A stretch of DNA of 39,494 bases from Oscillospiraceae bacterium (GTDB taxonomy: Bacteria > Bacillota > Clostridia > Oscillospirales > CAG-382). Made by a program: the position numbers and the translations under genes. Below, piece after piece: positions 32,016 to 39,494 of this stretch (position 1 is its first letter; each line of letters begins with the position of its first letter). A model generated the notes under the pieces. The model was not told where the DNA came from, did no database searches, and worked only from the letters and a program-made list of their open reading frames with translations. The DNA is taken from contig SVQU01000016.1 in assembly GCA_015065165.1 (NCBI GenBank), positions 1 to 39,494 of the forward strand, read 5' to 3'.

Positions 32016-32047
32016 GCCCTTTAAAAAACTTTTTTAGGGCTTTTTTT
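32016..32047. terminator. Terminator-like hairpin after the sulfhydrylase gene
   Basis: GCCCT (32016-32020) pairs with AGGGC (32036-32040), with an inner A6/T6 stem. Seven Ts follow on plus, but on minus, the direction of the gene ending at 32068, the T-run is missing. Efficiency is uncertain. Confidence 0.5.
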
Positions 32048-32067
32048 ATGCAATATTTATACAAAAC

Positions 32068-33357
32068 TTACCCAAAGGTCTTTTCCATCGCATTTTTGAT
32101 ATCGCCAAGGATATCCTCGATATCCTCAATGCCCACCGAAATACGTATAAGACCGGCGTCGATTCCCGCCTGAACAAGCATTTCGTCGCTTAACTGTCTG
32201 TGGGTAGAGCTTGCGGGATGAAGCACGCAGGAATGTACGGTTGCAACGTGAACCGCGTTAACGAAAAGCGAAAGGGAGTTCATAAACTTTTCGGCTTTTT
32301 CTCTGCCGCCCTTGATACAGAAGGAAACAACACCGCTGCTTCCCTTGGGGAGGTATTTCTTCGCCAAGTGGTTGTTGGGGTCGCTTTCCAAAGCGGGATA
32401 TTTAACGTATTCGGCATAACCGCTGTTTTCAAGATATTGCGCAACCGCAAGAGCGTTGTTGCAATGACGCGCCAAACGCACGTCCAAGGTCTGAAGTCCC
32501 AAATCCAAAAGGAACGCCGCCTGTGCGGTGGGGTAAACGCCAAGGTCTCTAACAAGCTGAACTCTCATCTTTGTGAGATAAGACAATTTACCGAAGGATT
32601 CGGTATAAACAAGACCGTGATAGGATTCGTCAGGTGTGCACAGACCGGGGAATTTATCGTTTTGTGTCCAATCGAAATTACCGCTGTCCACAACGCAGCC
32701 GCCAAGCTGAACCGCGTGGCCGTCCATATATTTCGAGGTGGAGTAAACAACAATGTCTGCGCCGAAATCAATGGGCTTGCAAAGCACCGCCGTGGCAAAG
32801 GTGTTGTCGATAATCAAGGGGATACCCGCCTTGTGGGCAACCTTTGCGATACGCTCTATATCAAACACCGAAAGGGCGGGGTTTGCGATAGTTTCACCGA
32901 AAATAAGCTTAGTGTTAGGTTGTATAAGCTTTTCGATTTCTTCGTTGGGAAGCTCTTGGTCGAAGAAGGTGCAATCAATTCCGAAGCGTTTAAGAGTAAC
33001 GTGGAAAAGGTTGGTTGTTCCGCCGTAGATTTTTGCCGAAACCAAAATGTGGTCGCCTGCGGAAGCAATATTCGTAACCGTAAGGAAGGAAGCCGCCTGA
33101 CCCGAATTGGTACAAAGCGCTCCGACACCGCCCTCCATTTCGGCAATTTTCTTTTCAACAAGGGCAACGGTGGGGTTGGAAATACGGGAATACATATGTC
33201 CGTCCGCCGTAAGGTCGAAAAGCTTGCCTATTTCCGTGGGCGAGCTGTAGGCATAGGTTGTGCTTTGATATATGGGCAAAGCCAAGGGCTCGCCGTTTTG
33301 GGGCTCATAGCCCGAATGAATACATTGTGTAGCGGGAGAAATTTTTTTGTTGCTCAT
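32068..33357 (-). CDS. O-acetylhomoserine sulfhydrylase (MetY-type)
   Basis: A 429-residue PLP enzyme of the Cys/Met metabolism fold. It has the cofactor-binding Lys209 in VYSTSKYMDGH, QAASFLTVTNIASAGDH near the phosphate site, and IIDNTFATAVLCKP typical of O-acetylhomoserine aminocarboxypropyltransferase. It makes homocysteine from O-acetylhomoserine and sulfide. The length fits MetY (about 430), longer than MetB or MetC. The start ATG 33357 follows AGGGT. No SAM riboswitch is in the 40 bases upstream; the gene follows the LCP-like gene closely and may be read through from its promoter. Confidence 0.92.
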   Translation of the reverse strand: MSNKKISPATQCIHSGYEPQNGEPLALPIYQSTTYAYSSPTEIGKLFDLTADGHMYSRISNPTVALVEKKIAEMEGGVGALCTNSGQAASFLTVTNIASAGDHILVSAKIYGGTTNLFHVTLKRFGIDCTFFDQELPNEEIEKLIQPNTKLIFGETIANPALSVFDIERIAKVAHKAGIPLIIDNTFATAVLCKPIDFGADIVVYSTSKYMDGHAVQLGGCVVDSGNFDWTQNDKFPGLCTPDESYHGLVYTESFGKLSYLTKMRVQLVRDLGVYPTAQAAFLLDLGLQTLDVRLARHCNNALAVAQYLENSGYAEYVKYPALESDPNNHLAKKYLPKGSSGVVSFCIKGGREKAEKFMNSLSLFVNAVHVATVHSCVLHPASSTHRQLSDEMLVQAGIDAGLIRISVGIEDIEDILGDIKNAMEKTFG

Positions 33358-33376
33358 AATTATACCCTAAAATATC

Positions 33377-33406
33377 TTAATATCAGTTGAATTAATATCA
33401 GTTGAA
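33377..33406. repeat. 15-bp tandem duplication at a stop codon
   Basis: TTAATATCAGTTGAA occurs twice in direct succession (33377-33391 and 33392-33406). The stop codon of the LCP-like gene lies inside the second copy on minus. Confidence 0.85.
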
Positions 33407-34384
33407 GCTTCCGTCGGCATCGCGAAGCGCCTTTACTGCGATTTCACGGGCAGAGGGGTACTGAATTTCGTGTTTGTCAAAATCGTCATAAGAGAAAATA
33501 GTGTTCAAATGCGCGCCGGCTTGGTCAATGGTAAGGTTGGTGTTGCAAGCCTTAATAATTTTCGACATAACCGCCGAGCTTTTTGTGGAGCCTTCCTTTT
33601 CGAAGAACTGACGAATAAGCGATTTTGCTATTGTTGAATAAAGCGTGTTGTAATCGTTAAGCTCAACCTCTTCGGGGGCATATTCCAAAAGCCACTGAAT
33701 TTTGCTCTTGTTGTTCAATTGTTCGCTAAGCAACACCTTGCCGTCTACGTTGGAAATGAAAATTTCATAATCGTCGGGGAAGGGGGTGTTGGGTTCGGGA
33801 ACGTAATCCTTATAAGCGGGGTTAATAAAGGTTATAGATTCGTTCAGCGCGATGCTTGCGCCGGGGATTTGCTCGGCAACAATCGCCAGACTGTCGCGGT
33901 TAAAGCGCAGGCAATATTGAGTTTCGATGCCCGTCATCGCAGAAACACACTGTAAAATTTCTTCCTCGGTAAGAGTGCTGAAAAGGTCGTCGGCAGCCAT
34001 ATTTGTGCCGATTTTGTTTGAAACCTTGGTTTTAACGGAAATAGGGCAATAAACGAATCTTTCGGTTTTTGCGTTGGAATCGATAAACGCCATATCAATG
34101 GGACGGTTGTTATCATCCACAATCATAACTATCGCGGTGAAAACGTCCCCATCGGGGTTAACGATATTGCCTTGCTGTTCGGGGGCGGAGGTATCGGGGG
34201 CAGAAACGTCGGCAGAGGAATCGTCAACAGGCGGTTCGGTAACGTCCGAGCTGTTCGATTGTTCTGTATCGTCGGTCATTCTGAAACTGTCTATAAGGTC
34301 AATACCATAGGTAAATCCCAAAAATCCGAAAATCAAAAGGCAGATTATGAACGTGATAAAAAAGTTCTTAAATGCGGAGGCCAA
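33398..34384 (-). CDS. LCP-like membrane protein
   Basis: A 328-residue protein. One membrane helix (about residues 8-27) is followed by a low-complexity Ser/Asp/Pro-rich linker (~38-78). The extracellular domain has a LytR-CpsA-Psr-like layout: YCPISVKTKV, LFSTLTEEEILQCVSAMTGIETQYCLRFNRDSL and VAEQIPG. The highly conserved catalytic arginines of true LCP phosphotransferases are not evident, so it may be a non-catalytic relative. It starts with TTG at 34384: AAGGAG lies 8 bases upstream, and no ATG is in a better place. Divergent from uppP, with its own consensus promoter at 34453-34481. Confidence 0.75.
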   Translation of the reverse strand: MASAFKNFFITFIICLLIFGFLGFTYGIDLIDSFRMTDDTEQSNSSDVTEPPVDDSSADVSAPDTSAPEQQGNIVNPDGDVFTAIVMIVDDNNRPIDMAFIDSNAKTERFVYCPISVKTKVSNKIGTNMAADDLFSTLTEEEILQCVSAMTGIETQYCLRFNRDSLAIVAEQIPGASIALNESITFINPAYKDYVPEPNTPFPDDYEIFISNVDGKVLLSEQLNNKSKIQWLLEYAPEEVELNDYNTLYSTIAKSLIRQFFEKEGSTKSSAVMSKIIKACNTNLTIDQAGAHLNTIFSYDDFDKHEIQYPSAREIAVKALRDADGSFN

Positions 34385-34452
34385 AACCTCATCTCCTTAA
34401 ATGTTATTTTTAAAATTTCGGCAGGGCAAAAGCCACACCTTATCAACTGGCA

Positions 34453-34481
34453 ATTATACACCAAAAAAATGCGTTTGTCAA
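34453..34481 (-). promoter_or_regulatory. Promoter of the LCP-like gene
   Basis: On minus, TTGACA (34476-34481) and TATAAT (34453-34458) have a 17-base spacer. It lies back to back with the uppP promoter, leaving only 13 bases between the -35 boxes. Confidence 0.88.
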
Positions 34482-34494
34482 TGTTGTACTGTGC

Positions 34495-34523
34495 TTGACA
34501 TTTGAAGAATATATAAGTATAAT
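34495..34523 (+). promoter_or_regulatory. Promoter of uppP
   Basis: TTGACA (34495-34500) and TATAAT (34518-34523) with a 17-base spacer, full consensus. Confidence 0.92.
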
Positions 34524-34562
34524 AAGTATATTATGTAAATTATTTTTGAAAGGCTTGTTTTT

Positions 34563-35399
34563 ATGGGTATTATAGAAGCGATAATATACGGATTCATACA
34601 GGGCATAGCCGAATTTTTGCCGATCTCCAGCTCGGGGCATTTGGCGTTGGCGCAAAACTTCTTCGGTACCGAAACCGAAAACGGATTTGTTTTCAACATC
34701 GCTCTGCACCTTGCCACCTTAGTTTCGGTTTGCGTGGTTTACCGCAAGGACGTTTTGCTTTTGATAAAGGGCGGGTTTTCCTTTTTGAGCAAGCTCTTTA
34801 CGGGCAAACTGAAAAACGGCTTTGATACAAACGAAAAAATGTTTTTAATGCTGGTTGTGGCGACGCTTCCCTTGGTGCCGGTTAAGCTTTTGGGGTTGGA
34901 TGAAACTGTCGAAACCTTAAGCGGCATAAGCTGGGCAATAGGTATGTTGCTTATTTTCAACGGAATTATGCTTATAATCAGCGATAGAATTAAAAAGGGC
35001 GAACACAATTTCGAAAACGGCGGCTATACCCGTCCCTTGGGCGTTGGTATCGTTCAGGCGCTTTTGGGTATTATGCCCGGCATATCCCGTTCCGGCTCTA
35101 CCATTACGGGTGGCAGAATTTTGGGTTATACCCGCGAAGAGGCGGTTAGATTTTCCTTTTTAATGTCTATTCCCGCAATTGTGGGTGCCTGTGTTTTCGA
35201 ATTGCCCGATATGTTTTCCGAGGGTATTTCGGCAGAAATGCTGACACCTGTTATCGCAGGCGGAATTACCGCGGCGGTTGTGGGGTTCGGCGCTATAAAA
35301 TTGCTTCAGTATCTTGCAAAAAATAAAAGCTTCACCTTTTTTGCGGTTTATTGTTTAATCGTGGGCGCAGCCGCAGTTATCGGCGATTTGGTAATTTAA
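34563..35399 (+). CDS. uppP: Undecaprenyl-diphosphatase UppP (BacA)
   Basis: A 278-residue membrane enzyme that recycles undecaprenyl diphosphate to the monophosphate carrier for cell-wall synthesis and gives resistance to bacitracin. The N-terminal active-site motif GIAEFLPISSSGHL (14-27) and the second motif GIMPGISRSGSTI in the middle are complete. About seven to eight membrane segments, usual length. Start ATG 34563 follows AAAGG. Its promoter is consensus. Confidence 0.95.
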   Translation: MGIIEAIIYGFIQGIAEFLPISSSGHLALAQNFFGTETENGFVFNIALHLATLVSVCVVYRKDVLLLIKGGFSFLSKLFTGKLKNGFDTNEKMFLMLVVATLPLVPVKLLGLDETVETLSGISWAIGMLLIFNGIMLIISDRIKKGEHNFENGGYTRPLGVGIVQALLGIMPGISRSGSTITGGRILGYTREEAVRFSFLMSIPAIVGACVFELPDMFSEGISAEMLTPVIAGGITAAVVGFGAIKLLQYLAKNKSFTFFAVYCLIVGAAAVIGDLVI

Positions 35400-35444
35400 T
35401 TTATACGTGTAAACAACAGTGGATTTTCAATAAAGGAGTATAAA

Positions 35445-37904
35445 GTGGCGGATAAGAAAAAAAGAACCAAAACTACATACAGAAGAACCTCGGGTGCCAA
35501 AAGCACTTCCAAAAAAACAAATACGAAAGGCGCTAAAAACAGCAAAAGCCAATCCAACATAAACGTAGACCAAAGCGAGCTTATACGTTGGGGCGTTGGA
35601 TTTTTCGCGCTGTTTATGATACTTACCTTTATCCCCGCCATAAACAGCGGTGTTCTTGGAGATTTAATTTCCAAGTTCTTCAAGGGTATGTTCGGCCCTA
35701 TGTATTACGTGTTGCCCTTTCTTATACTTTTGGTGGTTATTATGTGGGGCAGAGACCACGAAAATAACGTGGCAGGGGTTAAATATTTACTCTATGCTTT
35801 GGAATTTGTTTTTATTTCCTTGGTGGTTCAGGTTGCGGTTGCCGACGGAGAACCTATCCCCGTAAATCAGCTTTACGCCAAGGGCATCGAGCTTAAAAGC
35901 GCAGGGCTTATCTGTGGCGGTGTGGCGATGCTGTTTACCTCCACCATCGGCAACATCCCCTCGCTGATACTTGCAATTTTGGGCATTTTTGTTTCTACCG
36001 TTCTTCTTTGCGGCGCAACGCCTAAGGACACGGTTATGGCTATCGTTAACTATTTCCGCGAAGCCTCTCAACGCATCCGTGAGGAACGGGAAATCGAAGA
36101 GGAGGAGCTTCCTCAGCGCATCCCTGCGCGTAAAAGCAAAAAGAACAAGGCGGAAGAATTTACCGATTACGAAAACGAGCCCGAGGTTGTTTTTGATAAC
36201 GAGCCCGTTTTTGATATAGAAAAGGAAGACCCCATAGACGACCTTCCCGACGACCCTATGGACGAATCCCAAGCCGAACCCGTTTCTACCGTTCCCGAAA
36301 TTATCGAGGAAACGCCTGTGGAAGAAGCCGAAACCGCGGCTTCGGATTTGGTTTTGGAGGACGAGGACGATGAGGAATTGTGCCTTGAGCCTATCGAGGA
36401 CACCCCCTACGTTTTCCCGCCGATGTCCCTGCTTACCTCCGATGAGGGCGCAAACGCACGTCCCTCTGCCGCGGATATCGCCCGTACAAGCCGTAGATTA
36501 GAGGAAATTCTCGCAAGTTTCAACGTTAAGGCGAAGGTTATCGATACAACCTTCGGTCCCACCGTTACACGTTATGAGCTTCGTCCCGAAACAGGGGTTA
36601 AGGTAAAGGCTATTTCCAACCTTGCCGAGGACCTTGCCCTTCACCTTGCCGCCCCCTCCATACGTATCGAAAGCATCCCCGGAAAGGCTGCGGTTGGTAT
36701 CGAGGTTCCTAACCAGACCACCTCTACCGTACGTCTGCGCAGACTTATCGATAACCCCGCCTTCCGCGATAATAAAAGCCGTCTTTTCGCCGCCCTGGGC
36801 GAGGACGTTGCGGGTAACCCCGTTTATCTTGATATCGCAAAAATGCCCCACCTTTTGGTTGCGGGTGCTACAGGTCAGGGTAAATCGGTTTGTATTAACT
36901 CCTTAATTCTTTCCTTGCTTTACCGTAACCATCCCAACGACGTAAAGCTTATACTTATCGACCCTAAAACCGTTGAATTTTCTGATTTTAAGGATATACC
37001 CCATCTTCTTGTTCCTGTTATTAACGACCCTAAAAACGCCGCAGGTACGTTAAATTGGGCATGTACCGAAATGGAAAACAGATATAAGACTATGCAGGAG
37101 GTTGGCGCGAGAGACCTTATGGGTTATAACTCCATTATTGCCAACGACCCCGAGCGTCAGATGCTTCCCCAGATAGTTATCTTTATCGACGAGTTTGCCG
37201 ACCTTATGATGACCGCCCCCGATGACGTTGAAACCTCGGTTTGCCGTCTTGCCCAAAAGGCTCGTGCGGCGGGTATGCATTTGGTTATCGGTACACAGCG
37301 TCCTTCCGTTGACGTTATCACAGGTCTTATCAAGGCGAATATTCCTTCGCGAATCGCCCTTACAACCACCTCTGCCATCGACAGCCGTACAATTATCGAC
37401 CAATCGGGTGCCGAAAAGCTTCTCGGCCGCGGTGATATGCTTTATTATCCCGTTGGCGCGCTTAAGCCCTTGCGTGTTCAGGGTACCTTCGTTGACGATA
37501 AGACCGAGGTTAAGGCGGTTACACAGTTTATTAAAGAAGCCGCCCACGCTCAATATGACGAATCTATCATTAACCTTATTGCCGAAGAAGCAAAGCGTTG
37601 CGGAATGAAGGGTAAAAAGGGTGTTTCCGAGCCTATGGAGGAGGACGCCAACGAAAAAATGGACCCCATGTTTTTGGATGCGGTGGAGGTTGCCATCGAA
37701 TGCGGTACGGTTTCCACGTCGCTTTTACAGCGCAGACTTTCCTTGGGATATGCCCGCGCCGCAAGAATCGTGGACAAAATGCAGATTCGCGGTTATATAA
37801 GCGAATTTGACGCTGCCACCAAAAAGCGTAGCGTTCTTATCACCCGCGAGCAATTTGCCGAGCTTAAGCTTAACGGCGAAAATAAGGAGGAAGACGGTGA
37901 ATAA
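35445..37904 (+). CDS. ftsK: DNA translocase FtsK/SpoIIIE
   Basis: An 819-residue protein. A basic N-terminus (KKKRTKTTYRR, 3-40) and about four membrane segments (~50-200) are followed by an acidic linker (~215-330). The motor part has Walker A GATGQGKS (474-481), VIFIDEFADLM and GTQRPSVDVITG. A C-terminal winged-helix gamma domain (MFLDAVEVAIECG..., about 745-810) reads the orienting DNA sequences. It pumps chromosome DNA at the septum. Start GTG 35445 follows AAGGAG. It is somewhat shorter than E. coli FtsK and fits clostridial SpoIIIE/FtsK. The last 8 bases overlap the following lipoprotein gene. Confidence 0.95.
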   Translation: MADKKKRTKTTYRRTSGAKSTSKKTNTKGAKNSKSQSNINVDQSELIRWGVGFFALFMILTFIPAINSGVLGDLISKFFKGMFGPMYYVLPFLILLVVIMWGRDHENNVAGVKYLLYALEFVFISLVVQVAVADGEPIPVNQLYAKGIELKSAGLICGGVAMLFTSTIGNIPSLILAILGIFVSTVLLCGATPKDTVMAIVNYFREASQRIREEREIEEEELPQRIPARKSKKNKAEEFTDYENEPEVVFDNEPVFDIEKEDPIDDLPDDPMDESQAEPVSTVPEIIEETPVEEAETAASDLVLEDEDDEELCLEPIEDTPYVFPPMSLLTSDEGANARPSAADIARTSRRLEEILASFNVKAKVIDTTFGPTVTRYELRPETGVKVKAISNLAEDLALHLAAPSIRIESIPGKAAVGIEVPNQTTSTVRLRRLIDNPAFRDNKSRLFAALGEDVAGNPVYLDIAKMPHLLVAGATGQGKSVCINSLILSLLYRNHPNDVKLILIDPKTVEFSDFKDIPHLLVPVINDPKNAAGTLNWACTEMENRYKTMQEVGARDLMGYNSIIANDPERQMLPQIVIFIDEFADLMMTAPDDVETSVCRLAQKARAAGMHLVIGTQRPSVDVITGLIKANIPSRIALTTTSAIDSRTIIDQSGAEKLLGRGDMLYYPVGALKPLRVQGTFVDDKTEVKAVTQFIKEAAHAQYDESIINLIAEEAKRCGMKGKKGVSEPMEEDANEKMDPMFLDAVEVAIECGTVSTSLLQRRLSLGYARAARIVDKMQIRGYISEFDAATKKRSVLITREQFAELKLNGENKEEDGE

Positions 37905-38319
37905 ACGTTTAATTTCTCTGTTTGCCCTTGTTCTTTCGGTTTGTCTGCTTCTTTGCGGCTGTACCAAATGGAACGTGTATAACCTTTCTTTTGTTCCCGA
38001 TAACAGCGATTCCACCTATTATACCTATTTCGACGAAGAAAAGGTGGTTTACACCGTCGGCGGTATAATGATGACCGAGATTGAGGGGGAATCCATGACA
38101 TTGGAATCTGCCCTTATTGAGGGCAAAACCACTGTTGCCGAAATTCTTGCTTCTGCCGCCGAGGATGCGGAAAATGAGAAAATCCAAACACAGACCTACA
38201 TAGACGGCAGTGTTGAATATACCTATAACGATTTCCGCTTGGTGCTTCTTAATTCCGCAACCGACAGAAATATTTATTTCATCCCGTTGGAGATGAATTA
38301 TTACAGCTTGGTTAATTAA
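37897..38319 (+). CDS. Small lipoprotein
   Basis: A 140-residue protein. GTG at 37897 is chosen because AAGGAGG (37884-37890) lies 6 bases before it. The longer upstream frame runs inside ftsK and lacks a site. The first ~21 residues are a lipoprotein signal with lipobox LLCGC, so the mature protein would be acylated on Cys and sit outside the membrane. The rest (SFVPDNSDSTYYTYFDEEKVVYTVGG...) is acidic and beta-rich; no family is recognised. Translationally coupled to ftsK. Confidence 0.82.
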   Translation: MNKRLISLFALVLSVCLLLCGCTKWNVYNLSFVPDNSDSTYYTYFDEEKVVYTVGGIMMTEIEGESMTLESALIEGKTTVAEILASAAEDAENEKIQTQTYIDGSVEYTYNDFRLVLLNSATDRNIYFIPLEMNYYSLVN

Positions 38320-38324
38320 AAAAT

Positions 38325-38357
38325 AAATCGCACTTCTCCTTTTGAGAGGTGCGATTT
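38325..38357 (+). terminator. Terminator after the ftsK-lipoprotein pair
   Basis: A 14-bp stem (38325-38338 with 38344-38357, one wobble), loop CTTTT, T6 following. Confidence 0.9.
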
Positions 38358-38390
38358 TTTGTGTTGTTGATTCCGATAACACCATAGGGA

Positions 38391-38520
38391 CGATTCACGA
38401 ATCGCCCGTTTTGAATTAAATGGCACTACTTCGGCGGTGCTGTCATCCCGAGCGGAGGCGATTTTCAATCGCCTACACTCGTATTGTAGGGGACGGCGTC
38501 CTCGACGTCCCGTTTTTGCA
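38391..38520. repeat. Dispersed intergenic palindromic repeat, copy 2
   Basis: It contains nested palindromes: CGATTCacGAATCG (38391-38404), GGCGATTttcAATCGCC (38457-38473) and GGGACG...CGTCCC (38490-38495 with 38506-38511). It shares the words GTCATCCCGAGCGGAGG, GTAGGGG and CCCGTTTTTGC with 12294-12386. It fills most of the 303-base gap 38320-38622, which otherwise holds the terminator above and the promoter below; no gene is seen there. Confidence 0.65.
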
Positions 38521-38559
38521 ACTAATCCATATCAAAAAACAAAAACTCCCCGCCAATCG

Positions 38560-38588
38560 TTGACAAAAATTCCATCCCGTGATATCAT
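38560..38588 (+). promoter_or_regulatory. Promoter of the BspA-like gene
   Basis: TTGACA (38560-38565) and TATCAT (38583-38588) have a 17-base spacer. Confidence 0.85.
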
Positions 38589-38622
38589 TAAATTAATATT
38601 CTACCATAAAGGAGATTTTGTT

Positions 38623-39494
38623 GTGAAAAGAATTATTTCCTTAATCCTTTCTCTCATAATGGTTCTCGCCCTTGTGCCCTTTTCGGCGCTTAATGTTGGG
38701 GCGTTTGTCGATACCGATTCCCAAGGTGTGAGCTACACTCTTTCCGGTGACAGCGCATATTGGATCGTTTCGGGTTGTGATGCATCCGCAACTTCGGTTG
38801 TGATTCCCAGCGTATATCATCGTAAACCCGTTGAAAAAATAGCCCAAAATGCATTTTCCCATTGCTACAGCCTAACAAGCGTAGAAATCCCCAATTCTGT
38901 AACCGCCATTGGCAATTCTGCATTTTACTATTGCTACAGCCTAACAAGCGTAGTGATTCCTAATTCCATAACCACCATTGGTAAAGAAGCGTTTGAGTAT
39001 TGCGACAGCCTCACAAGTATAAAAATCCCGAATTCAGTAACCACCATAGGCGAGGATGCATTTTACGGTTGCGGCAGCCTTACCGATATTTATCTCGAGG
39101 CGAAAACTGAACCTGAGGGCTGGGATAAAAATTGGGATGAGAGGTGCTACGCCGTGAAGCATTGGGGTGTGTTTTGGGGTGATTATACTGGTCCGTTGGT
39201 TTTTTTGCTATCCGAAGATGAAACTTATTGCATCGTTATAGCATGTGATGAATTTGCCACATCGGCGGTTGTTCCAAAAACGGTAAGCGATTTGCCCGTT
39301 AAAGAAATTAGTGAAGATGCATTTTCCGATTGCTCCAAACTAACAAGCATAGAAATTCCCGATTCGGTTGCCACTATTGGCGCTGGTGCATTTGGCGCTT
39401 GTGATAGCGTTGAAACAATAACCGTTTCAAGCGGAAATGAAACCTATCATTCTGATGGCAACTGTCTTATAGAAACCGAAAGCAAAACCCTTGT
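38623..39494 (+). CDS. BspA-like leucine-rich repeat surface protein (partial)
   Basis: Open from GTG 38623 to the window end without a stop; the C-terminus is missing. AAAGGAG (38608-38614) precedes the start. A signal peptide (MKRIISLILSLIMVLALVPFSALNVGA) is followed by BspA-type (LRR_5) repeats of about 23 residues, pattern 'AFxxCxSLTSVxIPNSVTxIG': four consecutive copies, a short WD-rich interruption (residues ~165-195), then a second block. The second block starts with a segment similar to the first N-terminal segment (YxLSxDxxYxIVxxCDxxATSxVVP), so the protein has at least two homologous halves. Such proteins are exported and mediate binding to host or to other cells. Their C-terminal anchor would lie beyond the window. 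Confidence 0.9.
   Translation, partial: MKRIISLILSLIMVLALVPFSALNVGAFVDTDSQGVSYTLSGDSAYWIVSGCDASATSVVIPSVYHRKPVEKIAQNAFSHCYSLTSVEIPNSVTAIGNSAFYYCYSLTSVVIPNSITTIGKEAFEYCDSLTSIKIPNSVTTIGEDAFYGCGSLTDIYLEAKTEPEGWDKNWDERCYAVKHWGVFWGDYTGPLVFLLSEDETYCIVIACDEFATSAVVPKTVSDLPVKEISEDAFSDCSKLTSIEIPDSVATIGAGAFGACDSVETITVSSGNETYHSDGNCLIETESKTL

Overview
The window reads as chromosomal DNA of an anaerobic, probably gut-associated Firmicute of class Clostridia (Oscillospirales-like). This rests on strong GGAGG ribosome sites, consensus sigma-A promoters, tRNAs with encoded CCA, pyruvate formate-lyase, a 2[4Fe-4S] ferredoxin, the sporulation-linked membrane protein YtvI, RicT, a CotH kinase, and large secreted proteins with dockerin-like, cohesin-like and BspA leucine-rich modules. 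No phage, insertion sequence or CRISPR array was recognised. The species is not determinable from this sequence alone.

Layout. 1-1933 is accessory: an array of small hairpins separated by a constant 9-base unit leads into a four-helix-bundle (23S IVS/Avd-like) gene. It is followed by a GNAT acetyltransferase, a P-loop NTPase, a second hairpin array and tRNA-Glu(CTC). 2030-5833 (minus) carries mntP, pflA and pflB, with pflB preceded by a consensus promoter and a GC-richer, structured-looking leader. A divergent SDR gene follows, then a GltS-like symporter and an acyltransferase carrying a zinc ribbon. 9595-11006 is the second accessory spot: two unrelated hypothetical genes behind tRNA-Ser(GGA), each driven by the same 63-bp terminator-promoter module.

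11176-20313 holds ytvI, then a cell-surface cluster (giant LTD/CotH kinase, VTC-type polyphosphate polymerase domain, DUF4956 membrane protein). After it comes a three-gene redox operon (GlpA-like dehydrogenase with 2Fe-2S tail, FAD/NAD oxidoreductase, DUF1667). 20399-25372 has small uncharacterised genes, type II pantothenate kinase overlapping an HTH gene, then holB and ricT. 25426-34384 (minus) holds an 1821-residue membrane-anchored subtilisin, TrmN6-like methyltransferase, ferredoxin, O-acetylhomoserine sulfhydrylase and an LCP-like membrane protein. The right end (plus) has uppP, ftsK/spoIIIE, an overlapping lipoprotein gene, a dispersed palindromic repeat and a truncated BspA-like surface protein.

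Most of the window is housekeeping or surface biology. The stretches not explained by known families are the two hairpin arrays, the repeated terminator-promoter cassettes downstream of tRNA-Ser, and the pflB leader. All functional statements are read from motifs and recalled family knowledge; no search or folding was run.
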